From assembly GCA_034387635.1 (NCBI GenBank), contig JAOANU010000007.1, positions 930,001 through 994,000 of the forward strand: 64,000 nucleotides of DNA, given 5' to 3'. The position numbers and the translations under genes were made by a program. Origin of the DNA: Rhodosporidiobolus odoratus (taxonomy: Eukaryota; Basidiomycota; Microbotryomycetes; Sporidiobolales; Sporidiobolaceae). The notes beneath the pieces are model-generated. The model saw only the letters and a program-made list of their open reading frames with translations, searched no databases and was not told the origin of the DNA. Positions within the stretch are counted from its first letter, which is position 1, and each line of letters opens with the position of its first letter. Below, one piece after another: positions 32,527 to 45,030 of the stretch.

Positions 32527-33654
32527 TGTGATACTGGAACGACTGGCGTGGAAGGAAAGAGAGCAAGAGGAGGAATAGAGTCTGGGGTGGCAAGCAATGT
32601 CGAGGAGGTCGAAGCCGCTCCGCGGGAGCTCCGCGGAAATCAAAAGGAGGCCAGTAAGTTAGCTAGGCCAGTTGGCTGTTAGGTGCTGGGTATGGGGCTG
32701 GAAAAACGTTGGTCGGCAGGCAATGGGGCTGGAAAAACGTTGGTCGGCAGGCAGAATCGCGATGTTCCTGGACGGCTTCGCGGTGTCAATTGCAATTGCA
32801 GCATTAGGAAAATTCTTTGTCAGTTTGGAGTCAGAGCAGTCTAATCTCTCCTATAGCAAATTGGTCAACGCTCACGGCTGCTTGTACCGCTCACTTCGCT
32901 GGATTGCTGTGCTGCTAGTATACGGCCATCCTACCACTTCTACACATATTTTCCGCCCCTTCTCATGCCTTCAAGCGCCGTTGTCGTCGTTCGCCAGCAA
33001 TTCACTCACCGCCTTCCTGGTCAACACCGTTGCCCTCCCGCCTGGCCTGTGCTCGAGGGTACGCGGGCTTGGCTGTCACACATGCCATGCGCGTAGCCCG
33101 AGCCTGCACCGGGGTAGACCATGAACGGTGGGTAAGAGCGATGTGTATGGTACACCCTTATTTTGCCCTTATTCTTCTCTGCTGCTCGGGTTGTGTCGGG
33201 CTCTCGGGGGTCTCGTATATACAGTACAGCACACTTTTGGTGCTTCTGAGCGGACCGTTCACGCGCATGCAGGGCTAAAGCAACAGAGACATCGATTCTC
33301 CTCCTTCCCTCACCTCCTTGTCGGCTCGACGCCGACGCCACCACTCGCCCGTCTACCTGGCGTGGCTCGCATGGGCTCGCCTTGTATATAGTGCAAGTCT
33401 GAGTCGTCTAGGCGCGCGTGCAATGTCTGTCATACTAGCAACTGCCATTTCCCTCCTCCCGCCGGAACTTGTGTGCTCGCATGACGGCTGAGTATCGCTG
33501 ACAAGCACACCTGCTCAGGCGGCTTGGGTCTCTGCTCATCACGTCGCGCTCACAGCTTACTGGCTGTGCGCATGTTTACAGCATTCTCTGTAGTCGGAAC
33601 CCTGATGCTGCCGCTTCTTGGGTATGCTGCTCGTCCCCTTAAGCTTTTTGCACC
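32527..33654. other. Intergenic; no supported gene
   Basis: Apart from a 31-bp tandem repeat the stretch shows only unremarkable open frames on both strands. Confidence 0.4.
32692..32753 (+). repeat. 31-bp tandem duplication
   Basis: Two perfect adjacent copies of a 31-base unit beginning ATGGGGCTGGAAAAACG. Confidence 0.9.
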
Positions 33655-33656
33655 TA

Positions 33657-33810
33657 CGGTAGGGACAACCTATAAAGAACACATTGGTCTGAGGGATCTT
33701 TGTTTTTTACAGAGTGGCGTTTATTACAAAGGTTGACCTATGCCAAATTGTAGCCCTTGCTCTAATTCCTCGACAACTTGTCTCAGTCTTTTTGTTGGTT
33801 AGTGTATAGG
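33657..33810 (+). mobile_element. Left part of a Tc1/mariner-like element split by a LINE
   Basis: Starts CGGTAGGGACAACCTATAAA after a TA (33655-33656) and follows the element at 315-470 closely. At about 33810 the match stops and LINE sequence begins; the match resumes at 47640, just past the LINE poly(A). The LINE therefore landed inside this repeat. Confidence 0.75.
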
Positions 33811-33821
33811 GTGCAGAGGAG

Positions 33822-36455
33822 GTGTTGCGCGAGGTTGGGAGGGAGGAGCGGAACCAGCTAAGTCGTCGCTCCCATTTTCCCCTTCTCGCAGACGGACCAG
33901 CTCTCACTTCCTCCCTCATCTCTTGCCTGCAGGCTTGGAGCAAGGGCATTACCTTCTCGAGCCTCAAGCTGCCTGGTGGAACCGAGACTGACAAGATCAA
34001 AGAAGCGCTCGCAAGTGTCGACTCCTTCTTCAGGTCCGTCTTCGCTCTGACCCCTTTTCCCTCCGCTTCTGTCTCCTCTACCTGCTCCTCCCTCCTTCTT
34101 GCCCTTCGCTCCTCCACTCCCGCAAGTGACGCATGGTATGGGAGGAGGATGAGTGATGAAGCGGCGGCTGCACTTGCTCAGCCTTTCTCTGCGGACAAGG
34201 TGAAGGCGGCAATCACACTAACTCCAAAAGACTCCTCCCCCGGTCCGTCTGGATTACCCTACGAGTTCTACAGGGCCTGTCCAGCAATTGTGGCGGAGGA
34301 TCTAGCAGCGAGTTTTAACGAGACTTGGGCTTGTTCCTCCCCCCTTCCCAGACCGTCGCACATGTCCGCCTCCTCTTCAAGAGCCAGAAGGCCGGTGCAG
34401 ATCCTGAGGATCTACGCTACTGGCGTCCAATCTCTTTACGGAAACGGACTACAAGATTATGGCCAAGTGCATTGTCACCCGTCTCAACTGTGTTCTCCCT
34501 TCCATCATTCCCTCTGTCCAGCATGGCTTCGCACCTGGTCGGCTGCCTTCCAATGCAGGTACTCACCTTCGCTTTCTCATACAGCTTCTCAAGGATCTAG
34601 GACTACCCAAAGCTGTACTGCTCTCCCTTGACCAGGAGAAAGTGTACGACCTCGTCTCCCACTCCTGGATTCTTGAGTGCTACGAAGCGTTTGGCGCACC
34701 CCCTTCCTCCTCCACACTCCTGGCGCCCTCTATGATGGAGAAGCGCTTCGAGCCCGTTTTATCGTGAATGGAATTTTCTCGGATGGTATCCAGCTCCGGA
34801 CAGGTATACCGCAAGGCGATCTCCTCTCCTGCAATTCTTGGATTGTGGCTTTCCAGCCTTTCCTTGATGCGCTTGTAGTTCGGAAAATTTCGCTAAACCT
34901 GGACTCTCCTCTCCCTTCACCTCGTGCCCCCATCCTCACTCGCCTCGCGTTTGCGGACATTGTGATTTTTGCGGCCAAGTCTCCTGCCAAAGCACTTCCC
35001 TCGCTCACAGGGCTAGCCAAAGACTGGCAGATGGCAGCAAATGGGCGCCTCAATGTCCTCAAGACCAAAGCAGCAGCAATAGGAGACCAGGCAAGAGAAG
35101 GAGAGGAGGCACTGCAGATCCGGTGGAGCGAGGATGACTCGTTCAACTGGGCGGGCTTCCCTTCTTCTCCTGGCAAAGAGACACTGCCCTTCTACTCACT
35201 GCTCCTTTCGAACCTGCAGGCCCGGGCTTCGAAGGCGGCGGCGGTTTACCTCGACCCTCGGACCCGGACCGACTTTGCCAACTCCCATCTCCTCTGCCTT
35301 TCGGGCCTCGAGACCCTCCTTATCGACTTTGTCTGGGGTCTGGGGAGGCGTCATCTCCTGTCCAAGGAGAAGGTGTTCCTCCCGAGGTCGGCGGATGGTC
35401 TTGGCCTCCTCAGCCCGGTCCACTTCAACCACGCGAACTCTCTCCGCTTTGTCGACACCCTCCTCCTCGACCCCACCTCCATCTGGAGAGAGGCTGCCTG
35501 GGCCTCCTTCTCCCGACACGTCACCCCTCTCTCATTTTCTGCCTCCTCCGCAAACCTTGCCTCCTTTCAAAATCCGTGGAGCATATTCTCCGCCGGTTTC
35601 AAGGAGCCCAAGGACGTCAACTGGGCGAGCATTGGTCGCGCAGCAAAGGCCTCTCCACCTCTCTTGTAACCGCACTCCTGGTCAACTCCTGACCTCCTCT
35701 CCCTCCCCCCTTCACTCTTCTCCCCTTCCCCTCATCTTTGGAGGATCCCCGCCATTGCCGCTCTCTATTAGCACAACCGAGTGCCACATGGGCGTGACTC
35801 GGGTTATGCTTCCTTCGTGGCCGGGTCGACCTTGGCAAGGAAAGCGTGGGAAGAGGTGCGTGCAGGGAACGATTTCCTCTCCTCAGTTCTTCCCCCCGCT
35901 ATCGGGCTCTACGACCTCCCCACCCTCCTCCCTGCTCCAACCCCGCCCACCACCTTTGCTTTTTCCTTCCTCTTCCTTCCCCATGCCTTCTTGGCTGGAG
36001 AGGCTCGCCGACAACTTGCCCTCGCTCCGCGCCCTCTTCCCCTCTCCTCCGCCCTCGCCTCCCTTTTCAGCATTGCGCCTGACAATGGTGCACTCGAAGA
36101 TATGTGGCGCTGGATCGGCAGGAAGCCAGCCACGGCTTGAGAGGTGGATGTCCATTGGCGACTCGCTCACAGAGGGACAATTACAGCAAAGTCATTGCAC
36201 CGTCTCGGCAAGCTGGACTCACCAGCGTGTGTTTTCTGTGGAGCCGGGGACTCGGTGACACACTCTTTCTTCACCTGCCACTACTCAGCAGAGTACTGGG
36301 AGGAAACCATTGCCCTTCTTGCCACCTCCATCTCCCCCGACATCACCTCGACCTCCTTCTCTCCAGCCGAGCTGGTTCTCGGCCTCCCTACCCTCTCCTC
36401 AGCAGTCGACAAGTCTGTCGTCCCTACCCTCTGCGCGATTGTCGCCATCGCCTTC
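33822..36455 (+). pseudogene. LINE reverse transcriptase and C-terminal zinc finger, broken
   Basis: Conserved blocks appear in order but in several frames: SPGPSGLPYEFYRACP, YWRPISL, HGFAPGRLPSNAGTH, SLDQEKVYDLVSHSWI (first catalytic Asp), LRTGIPQGDLLSCNSW, RLAFADIVIF, then a C-terminal CVFCGAGDSVTHSFFTC (CCHC-type) motif typical of LINE proteins. The FADD box reads FADI, so the second metal-binding Asp is lost. Frame changes occur near 34345, 34460, 34700 and 35700. The frame broken by the Copia insertion at 36455 continues after it at 47245 (IVAIAF then STIDKTRRSRT, stop). Confidence 0.85.
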
Positions 36456-36798
36456 TGTTGGTTGCGAGAGTAGTTCAGGTTGGGCGGAAGATTTGAGGAG
36501 GAGTTGACGTTTGGTTTGGGAAGGTCAAAGTCGGAGAGGTGAATCTTTCTTTCCTCTTTCTCGCTTCGCTCCACCTCGGTTCTTGTTCTCCGTTACTTCT
36601 TTGGTTAGCCTCTACCTTTCTTAAGTTGTTCCTATCCCTCCTTCGTCGGTGTTACCTTCGCGCCTGGGAGAATTGTAAGACAGTCCGTCGTACTACCTAC
36701 ACTTCCCTATATAACCTCGTCTTCCTTTCTTTCCTTTCTCTTCTTCACCGTTCACACTTCGTTCTCTCTCGCCTCTAGCGAGGCATCATATCGCTACA
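36456..36798 (+). repeat. 5' LTR of Copia element
   Basis: 343 bp, starting TGTTGG and ending CTACA. Preceded by CCTTC (36451-36455), the left copy of the 5-bp target duplication. TATATAA at 36708-36714 is the likely promoter. Only about two substitutions separate it from the 3' LTR over the shared 300 bases. Confidence 0.95.
36708..36714 (+). promoter_or_regulatory. TATA box in the Copia LTR
   Basis: TATATAA about 85 bases before the 5' LTR end; the same sequence sits in the 3' LTR. Likely drives the element's own transcript. Confidence 0.6.
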
Positions 36799-37140
36799 GA
36801 TTTGCAGTCAGAGCTCTCGCCGACTACAACGTCCGCAACACTCTAGGCTTACGTTGATTGCCTGAACGGTCACCGCCATTTCCGGTCCAACCACTCCAAT
36901 CACTACCTCACCAGATCAGTCGCCTATAGCGACAACTCCCCCGTACCACCTTCTTCTTCCACTCGGACTACCTTTCCTCCGGCTCTCCTTGTTCCACCTG
37001 AATCCGTAGTCGTCAACTTACACGGTGAATCACCCGGTAGTTACATCTTCTCCCGTCGGAACTCTCCAGCCCCCGCCTCTCCTTTACCCGGACCTTCTCA
37101 ATTTGCTTCTGCACTTTCATCCCCTCCTTCTCCTACCTTC

Positions 37141-38916
37141 ATGGCCGCTCAACGTCCTCTTCCTTCGGATTCTGGCGTCTACGCCTATCTCAAGAACGTT
37201 GACACGCTGAGCGAGACCGGGAAGGACTTCCAGGGATGGAAGCTTAGAATGGAGCGGGCGCTTAGGACGGGAGGAGTATGGGATATGGTCCAGCAAACTC
37301 CACCTGCTCAACCTACGGTGGTGGACCCAGCGGCGCCTACGGCGGAAGAGCTTAGGGCGGTTGAGAGATGGGAATCCGGCGAGGATCGGGCGCTCAACAT
37401 CATTTACGCCAAGGTCAGCAATACTCTCACCAATCAGCTTACCGGCTACAATTCGTCGGCAGCCTGGGAGTACCTTCGCGGTCGATTCGAGCTCACCGAC
37501 CAAGTTACCGTTCAAGGTATCATCGCCTCCCTCCTTTCCGCCAAGAGCCGCGCTGGCAACGATGTCGGCAAACTCCTCGATATCCACGAGGAAATTCTCG
37601 CTTCGTCTCGGGCTATCAACCTTACCCTTTCTCGTGGAGTTCCCAATATCGCTTCCTCGATCGAGTCTATTCGTTCCGATCAACGTCAGCTCAACCTTAT
37701 TTACTCCGAGTTCATCTTCTCTGCCCTCCCTTCCTCCGCTCTCTGGCAGTCGTGGATTACCGTCTATTGCCAAGCCGAGCATTCGGAGTTCGATCCCCTC
37801 CATGTTATCGCCGCCGTCCGGAACGAGCATAATTGTCAACGTTCCGTCTCTACCTCTTCTTCCGACTCTCCTTCTTCCTTGATCCTCGGCAATTCCTCTT
37901 CTTCGTCTTCTTTGGCCCTCGTTACCGCTTCGAAATCCTCCGCCAACTCTACCGGTGGAAGGAAGACGATTCGTCCGAAGTGCAAGCACTGCCAGAAGAT
38001 CGCGCCGAACCATGATCCGGAGAAGTGTTGGTCGAACCCTTCCAACCCAAAGAATAAGTTAGGGTCTGGAGGGTCGGGTAATGGCAACAATGGAGGGAAG
38101 AAGGGTAGAGGTGGAGGAGGGAAGAATGGAGGCTCGGGCGGAGGGTCGGGAGGGACGGGGAAGGTCGATTATTCCGCTGCCACCATCGAAGTGGTAGACG
38201 GCGACTATCAGGCGCCCACCTCGTTCTTCTTGGACTCGTGTGCGAGCAGCCACGTCGTCGCTGATCGGTCGAGGTTCATTGAATATAAGCTTTCGCCGAG
38301 GTCCCTCATCACCGTCAACGGTTCTCAGCAACTCGTCGTCGGGGTCGGGAGCGTCCCTATCGTCTCGCTTAACCCCTCTGGGGCAAAGACGGTTCTTCTT
38401 AAGGACGTTTTACACGTTCCCTCGAGCACCTTCAACCTCATTTCCACCGGTCGTTTCCTCGACGCCGACTTCACTCTCGAAGCGTCGAAATCCGGCTATC
38501 GTATCCTCGCTCCCTCGTCTCGTTCCGTTGTCCTTTCTGCCGTTACGGGCGCTCAGCGCATTCCTCAGGTCACTCTCGAAGATCCCGTTGCCGCCGTTAT
38601 TTCTTCTTCCGTCGACAGCCGTGTTGAAGCTGTCTCTATCGCTCACCTTCGCTTTGGTCACCCCGGCAAGGGAGCGATGCGCGACTTACTTTGTCTTGGC
38701 GCCGTAAAAGGATTCACCACGACCGACATCAATAAGTTCTTCGAGAAGTTTTGTCCCGCCTGTTGCCTCAGCAAGACCACCTGTCTTCCCTTTCCCATCT
38801 CCGAGAAGCACGCTTTGAAACCATTCGAGGGTCTCCATTCCGACCTCGCTGGCCCTTTCCGCTTTAAGTCGGTGGGGGGACGCCAAACACTTTGTCATCT
38901 TCGTCGACGAGGCTAG
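37141..38916 (+). pseudogene. Copia gag, protease and start of integrase
   Basis: The ATG at 37141 opens a frame MAAQRPLPSDSGVYAYLKNV with a Copia-type gag (UBN2-like, about residues 15-230), a zinc knuckle CKHCQKIAPNHDPEKC, a Gly-rich spacer, the protease with FFLDSCASSH (usual DSGAS has Cys for Gly), then the integrase HHCC finger (HLRFGHPG...CPACC) and HSDLAGPF. The frame is lost at about 38877 in a run of six G; integrase continues in another frame. The frameshift is in a homopolymer, so a sequencing error is possible. Confidence 0.9.
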
Positions 38917-40017
38917 CGATTGGGTTGATGGGGAACCTCTTAAGGATAAGACGGAGGTTCTTTTCGCCTCTCGCAAGATCATCGCTCGACTTCGCGAAAG
39001 GTTCAAGGACTCCCGGGTTCCCGTTTCCTCGACGACCATCCTTCAAACCGATAACGGCACGGAGTACACCTCTAAAGCCTTCTAGTCGATGCTCGCCGAC
39101 AAAAATATCACCCATTCCTACTCCGTTCCCTATACCCCGCAGCAGAACGGTCGTTCCGAACGCTTCGTACGCACCATTAAGGATCGCGTCACCGTTCTCC
39201 TTGCTTCGGCCAACCTTAGCCAGAAGTATTGGGCAGAGGTCTTCTTCTTCGCACTCTTCCTTACCCAGAACCTTCCCTATTCTCCTAACCGAGGAGAAAC
39301 CCCTCATCACTTTCTCTTCGATCGGCACTCTCCTTTCTTCTCTCTCTCCGCTCCTCTCGTCCTCGGCCAAGACGTCTGGATTCAAGATCCCGACGCGCCT
39401 ACTTTGGGCAACAAGGCTGTACAGGGCATCTTTCTTGGTGTTGGAGAAGGACGCGGCCGTAAGGCGTATCGCATCCAGGAGAAGGGTGCCCCAGGGACGA
39501 ATCTTCGTTGGGCAAAGGATGTTTCAGTCGCGAAGAGGGGATTCGGAGGATTTAGGTTCTCGGGATGTTGAAGACGATGACTACTTTTGGGATGATGAGG
39601 ACCTCGCCGAGGAGAAGCAAGCTCCCGAGCTGCTCTCCAAGAAGGAGGGGAGCGGGACTTATTCGTTGTCGCCGATGTATTCGCCGGGCGCTATTTTCCC
39701 CTTCGGCGGTTGGAGGACGGCTACCTCCCCCGCAGCTCCTACTTTTTTCACTCCCTCCTCTATTCCCGTTCTCACTTGCATTGGGGACAAGGAGGAGCCC
39801 TATCCACATGTCTCCAAATGCTCTCGCGACGAGCGTCTCGGTTCACTTTCTCCCTCTTTCGACACTTCCGATTCGGACGTTGTAGGGGTCGTCCTGATTT
39901 CCGTTGCCTTCGAGCCAGATGAAGGCAATCACTATGCCCTGTTCTATTTACCTGGCTTCGCTTCCTTTGACACGGCTCTTGCCAACGTCAAGAAGACCGT
40001 CTCAGGCAAAGTGAAGT
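38870..40017 (+). pseudogene. Copia integrase core and C-terminal region
   Basis: The DDE core reads VIFVDEASDW, LQTDNGTEY, then a TAG stop at 39083, then SYSVPYTPQQNGRSERFVRT with the catalytic Glu. The frame changes again near 39540 and continues as an acidic, Ser/Pro-rich linker to 40017. There the sequence is interrupted by the inserted element; the codon after the direct repeat continues at 45031 as GEKAWSIDLLNW. Confidence 0.85.
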
Positions 40018-40020
40018 GAG

Positions 40021-41461
40021 ATTTCCGTGAGTGCTCACACCGCACTCACCGCGCTCACGCCTCCCACTCACAGCCTCGCCTCAGAAAGGTCGAGGTCGAG
40101 GGTTCGATTCTCACACGGACGGGGTCCCCTCTCACGGACATTCTCACAGGCGGCCTCTGCGAAACGCCGCACGCCTCCCGCTGCACGAGCCCCGTCTGCC
40201 TCCTCGAGAGACCGGCGATTTCGCAGAGGCGGCTGAACTGCCCTTCAGCTTGCCGCTCTCTGCTCGATCTCGCTCTGCTGCTAGGAGTGCGGCTGCTCTC
40301 ACTCTTTGTCAGTGCAGAGACTGCGCCCGAGACGTGCAAGACCCGGGCGCAGGCTTGGCAGCTCCCGGCGAAAAGGTTAGGAGAATCAGGAGGAGAGGGT
40401 CCGAAAAGTTGTCGATCTGCTTCCTGTGACCCGTAGACATTGCTGCTAAGACCCTGAAAGAGATCTTACATGGCCTCTATATGCAGCACGCCTCCGCAAC
40501 CCGTGTGGTTGAGCGGAAGACACCGCAGATTACTCTCGATTCGAGTTGGTCTTGCGCTCTGGCCGGTTAAGCAACGGCGATTATTGCCTTTTTTTTTCAC
40601 GTCCTTTTGTCACAGGCTATCTAGCTTAGTGGCACTATCAGGGTCTCTCGAGTCTTACCTTTTGCAGGTGCCGTGTTCGGATCCCGCCGCTCGCGAGGTG
40701 GCCAAAATTTCCGCATTTGCTCAGAAATTCTAGCCATGCCCTCTTGCCTTTTCTCTCTGCTTGGACCATGCCTTTTCGCGACCTGTTATCTTTTTCTCCT
40801 GCCTGCATCAACTCTTTGCAAGTCAGGCTGTCCGCAGCGGCGCTGTCAAGGGTCTTGGCAAGAATCAGCTGTTCAGAAAAGCTACCTCCAAGCTGCTACT
40901 CCCTGACTCTACCTTATTGTCGCCGTGCCCGTGCCTTTTACAGCATACCTGAATCGCAGCGTGGTTGGGAAGCGGAGCCAGCGTGTTAAAGCATTGTCAG
41001 CATGAGCATGAGCAATCATCTCATTTTTCTGTTGTACAGTGTTGCCATGACGGTTCTGACAGGCTTCTGTGGAAGCTCGGCGCAACGCCGGGCTGAACTG
41101 CTTTGTAGGCTACTCTGCCAAAGCTTTGCGCCTCTGAGCGTCAACGAAGCGTGCTTCCTTCATCGAGGTGTTTTCTTTTTCTTCTTGCCCGCATCCTCTT
41201 TGTGCGTAGTCAGCAAACACCTTTCTTCACAGGTGCAGCCTCATCACGGATCATATCTCGATCAACAAGGAACCATGAGAGCTGTCTGCTCCCTTTGGGA
41301 GTGAGGAAGGGAGATGAAAGAAGGCGAAGCGAGGAGGCAGGTAAATTATGTAGAGAGATAGACAGAGCTTCGCATTATCCTCTGCCGGTATAAGAGCATG
41401 GTATTAAGACAGCAATGGTATCGGCATAGCAAACAACAGAAGGACTAGTACAGAACTGAAT
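40021..41461. other. Non-coding part of the Crypton-like element
   Basis: No gene supported. It holds CTCAC-rich subterminal sequence (40020-40160), an isolated B-box-like GGTTCGATTCTCAC (40107-40120) and an A-box-like TAGCTTAGTGG near 40622, none of which folds into a convincing tRNA. Confidence 0.4.
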
Positions 41462-44400
41462 CTACTCTGAAGGCCTTTCCTCTGCACGCTCCTTCCCCTT
41501 CCCCCTGGGCTTCTGCGCGGCGCTGCGCTCGGAGAGGACACGTCCAACAGCTGGTACCTGTACTGCGGTGACGCTACACTCGGCAGCAAGCGCCTCGATT
41601 GCCTGATGCGCCGAGACTGAGCCGGTCATCCGGGATTTGATGGCTTCGACAACGAGGCGGAACATCCGACATGCTGCCAGAGGAAAAAGTAGCTTGTAGA
41701 AATGTCAACACACAATAACAAAATGCTGGCGCAAGGAGACAAGCATGCTCAAGAAAGAGCGCGTCTGCGAGTTGACCGGCTGCGCAAGCTCCTCGTCAAC
41801 CCAAGGGAAGACCGCTTCGAGGAGTTCACTCGGGACTGTGACCTGCAGTCGCGGATACATCATAGTCTCCCCAGCACCAAGACCGGCTGCGGTCCGTACA
41901 CCCTGTATGAGTGAGTGAATCAGTGCTCCAGACAATGCGAAGTCGGAGCAGGGATCGGGAAAGAATGGAAAGAGCCGCTGCGGGTAAACAGCGGAAAGGC
42001 TTAGCTGGACTCACTTGGCAAGGAACGGGACAGGCGTAGACATTCTGTTGTATATCACCAGTCCAGTCGCCGGTCCGGGAGATCTGATCGGCGGTGCAGC
42101 TGGAATATGGATGAGAAAGAAAGAGGGGCGGAGAAACAGACCCATCAAGGTCAGCATGCACGGTCTTGGGGCAATCAGCTCAGAAGACCCCAGCGTGATT
42201 GTGCTGAAGGACTTGGAAACGAATTTACCCTAAGCCTTCCATTAGCCAGCTCCCAATTACCCGCCCCAGGTGACCCTTCTTTCCCATCTCGATGGCCATT
42301 TGTTCGAAAAGAAGCGTATAGGAGCGAGTGAGGGTGGTCTTTGCAAGGTACTTGGTCGCATCTCGAACAGCCGCCATGAGATAGACCTGCATGTCAAGGT
42401 AAATTGTAGGTGAGCAAGGTGAAAGCGAAAAAAAGGGGGCCCACAACGTACGAGGCGCCACGAGGTCGGATCCTCCCAGTCCCAAACCCGCCCGGAGCGC
42501 TTATGATCCTCCATGAGGCGTTGGACGTCGAAGAGGAAGTAGAGGTATGCTGAAAGGGAACCGATGGCGCAAAGTCGAGGGTCCTTGTGCGGCGCAATGA
42601 CGGCGAAGTGGGGTTTGCTCTGCGGTCAATTAGAACGTCAGCATGTGGTTAGAGTCATCGTCGTTGATTGGGCCGCAAAGAAGGAGGAAAGAGCTCTACT
42701 CACGCCCTTCTTTTTTCTTGTTTTCCCTTCAAACTGCTGAGCAGTGACGACCGGCACCCGCTCGCCATTCTGGGCGTTCATGACGAGGACAGTGTACTCA
42801 AGATAGGCGAGTCGTGTAAGTACGAGGTCATCGAGGCGGTTCAGGGTCCCCAGCGTCCACGTGAACATGAGGTGGGTTCGGAGGAGAGTGGGACCTGCGC
42901 AATCAACAATCATTACCAACTGGTTAGTTCGAGTCGGATCACTCCATCGAAGGTACGAGGGACCGCACCCTGCGACTTCTTCATGATACCGTGTGAATGG
43001 CGGCGCAGCGCTCCGAGTCCCAAGATGCATACTCGAGGAAAGTGTTTTTGCGGGTGTTCTTGCCGGCGGTACTGCCAGAGAACGGCCATGAGCACACTCG
43101 AGTGAAGTAAGAGACTAACGACGGGCGCGGAAGGGAACATACTCTCTTGCATAAACTGTTGCTTGCGAGTAAAGCATGGCACGATAGCTAGTCAAGCCGG
43201 GTGTATTGAACGGGCGGACTAAATCAAGGTTGACAGGCGGACTAGAGCAAGCAGCATGTGCCACTTGCGCCTTGCGAACGCGAACCAGCATTGCCCAGGT
43301 CTTATCGAAAGTTGACTGCAATCACGGAGTGGACGATATAAGCTTCGGTTTTGAATAGAGCAAGCGAGGAAAGGCTCACCCCATCCACCCGCTTGTCCTT
43401 GTCCAGCTTACCCTGCCGGGTATATTGCGACCGTGTCGAGGTGAACTCGAGGAAGAGCGTCGCGGCATGCTCGTCGAGGATGTCGTCAGCAAAGGCGAAT
43501 TCCTCGTTGCCTGAGCAGACATATAGCCATGCCTGTGCAGTGAAGAGGTTGTGAGAAATCTAGTCTAAGGGTTGTAAGGACCAAATCAAACAAACACACC
43601 GCATAGATTCGCAATACAGATTCCTCGACATGCACCTGGCTCGGGTTCCTTGCCTTTGCAACCGCTGCATCACGCCTTGCATTGGCGGCCTGTTGACGGT
43701 TCGATGTATCTAAGGATGCATACGGGTGAGACCAAGCAAGGGGCACAGGGGAAAGAAGCGGCTCCGTTGCCCCGGTAAAGAGGAGACAGGAAGAATGCGG
43801 CAAGCGGGGAACGGAATGAGATTACACGCACCATCGTCCACCGCAACACGCATAAGTTGCTGCATCCTCAAGTCGAGGTCGACGTCCCCACGAGCCGCTG
43901 CCGCCAGGACATCGTCAAAGTCCGACGGTTCCTTCTCTTCATCCGCATCATCCGCCTCTCCCTCCGCTTCTCCCGCCTCACCAGGTACTATCGCAGCGAA
44001 ACCACCCCGCCCCGAAGCGCTGCTGGCCGTCGCTACGGGTGCAGCTGATCGCTTGGTGGAAGATGTGGAGGAGGCGAAGGAAGCTGAGAAAGAGGAGTCT
44101 AAAGCGGAGGGCAAGATGGTCAGCAAAGCCTATGCGAAAGACTGGCGTTCCGATGGCAGCTCACAGGCAGATAGCCCATGCCATAGCCGTGTGCATGGTC
44201 CTCCAAAGGCAAGATACACGGGGGAAACGACGCCTACCCTTCTTCTGCTGCAAGCGAGCCTCCGCCTTCCTCGCCTTCAAGACCGCATTCCGATGCTGGT
44301 TGATCTCTTTATTGCTCTTGAGCTTCCTCATATCGATAACGACGCCCTCAGCTTCGCAAAGCGCAAGCAGTGCGGTGCGGGACATCTTCGACGGATAGAT

Positions 44401-44466
44401 CCGCTTAGCTGGGGAGTGGGCGGGCTGACTGGGGTCGTGCTGAACTGGGGAGGTGGGTGTGGACAT
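41462..44466 (-). CDS. Crypton-type tyrosine recombinase (Ndc10-like), multi-exon
   Basis: The likely start is ATG 44466 (MSTPTSPVQHDPSQPAHSPA), leading into basic and then acidic low-complexity exons (to about 43830). Further exons carry AWLYVCSGNEEFAFADDILD, TFDKTWAMLVRVRKAQVAHA, HLMFTWTLGTLNRLDDLVLT, VLVMNAQNGERVPV, HFAVIAPHKDPRLCAIGSLS (the HKDP.LCPIG-type block of Ndc10/Crypton proteins), VHADLDG and CTADQISRTGDWTGDIQQNV followed by the candidate catalytic Tyr (YACPVP), and a C-terminal YPRLQVTVPSELLEAVFPWV. Introns are short with GTGAGT/GTGCGT donors. The recombinase HxxR motif reads HADL here, so activity is doubtful. Exon boundaries are approximate. It is antisense to the host Copia element. 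Confidence 0.65.
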
Positions 44467-45030
44467 CTCTGAGCAGATAACGAGAAGAGTCAGCAAACGG
44501 CTATATTGGCAACAGAAAAAGGAGATATAGACGAACCGGGCGTTGGAGTGGTGGAGAGGGGAGAGAGGGGAGTAAGCCGCTAATAGTGAATACGAATAGG
44601 CCGGACTTGCGAAGACGAGTGACTGGAGAGCTGGTTCGACGTATGTGCGCTTTGGTTGGCAGTAAAGCGAAGAAAGCGAGAGAGGGAGCGGAGGAAGATG
44701 CGGACGAAGAGGGGGTTTAAGCGTCAATGTGAGAGGTTGCGCAGGGCGGACAGGGTGCCACAGAGGATAGAGAGATCGTATATAGACACCTCAAAGCAGC
44801 AACAGCAGCGTGAGCGCGAGCGAAGAGAGAGTATCGAGATTGTTTGTTGACCGAAGGGAGACTCGTCGCCAACTTCACAACTTCGCGCCCGGCCGCGTCG
44901 CGCTCGCAGAAATAACGCGGCGGGAAATGCAACTTTCGTTGTTCCCGGGGGTTTTCTAAGCATTCTCACAGCGCCCGTGTGATCAGAGACCGAACTTCCT
45001 CGCATTCTCACAACCCACTGTGAGTGAAGT

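Larger units (their letters stand above)
40018..45022. mobile_element. Crypton-like element inserted in the Copia element
   Basis: The 5,005-bp insert is bounded by the 8-bp direct repeat AGTGAAGT (40010-40017 and 45023-45030). Removing the insert and one repeat joins GKVK to SGEKAWSIDLLNW in one frame, so the boundaries are firm. Its ends are not clear inverted repeats, although both ends carry several GTGAG/CTCAC words. The encoded protein (minus strand) looks like a fungal Crypton tyrosine recombinase with an Ndc10-type fold, and Cryptons characteristically lack inverted ends. Confidence 0.75.

Noticed and set aside
40480..40700. tRNA-like A box (TAGCTTAGTGG) and B-box-like GTTCGGATCCC
   Set aside because: The spacing and flanking bases do not allow a cloverleaf with acceptor and anticodon stems, so I did not call a tRNA or SINE.
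40018..45022. hAT or KDZ identity for the 5-kb insert, because of the 8-bp duplication
   Set aside because: Its ends do not form hAT-like inverted repeats and the protein resembles Ndc10/Crypton recombinases, not a DDE or CxC-containing transposase.
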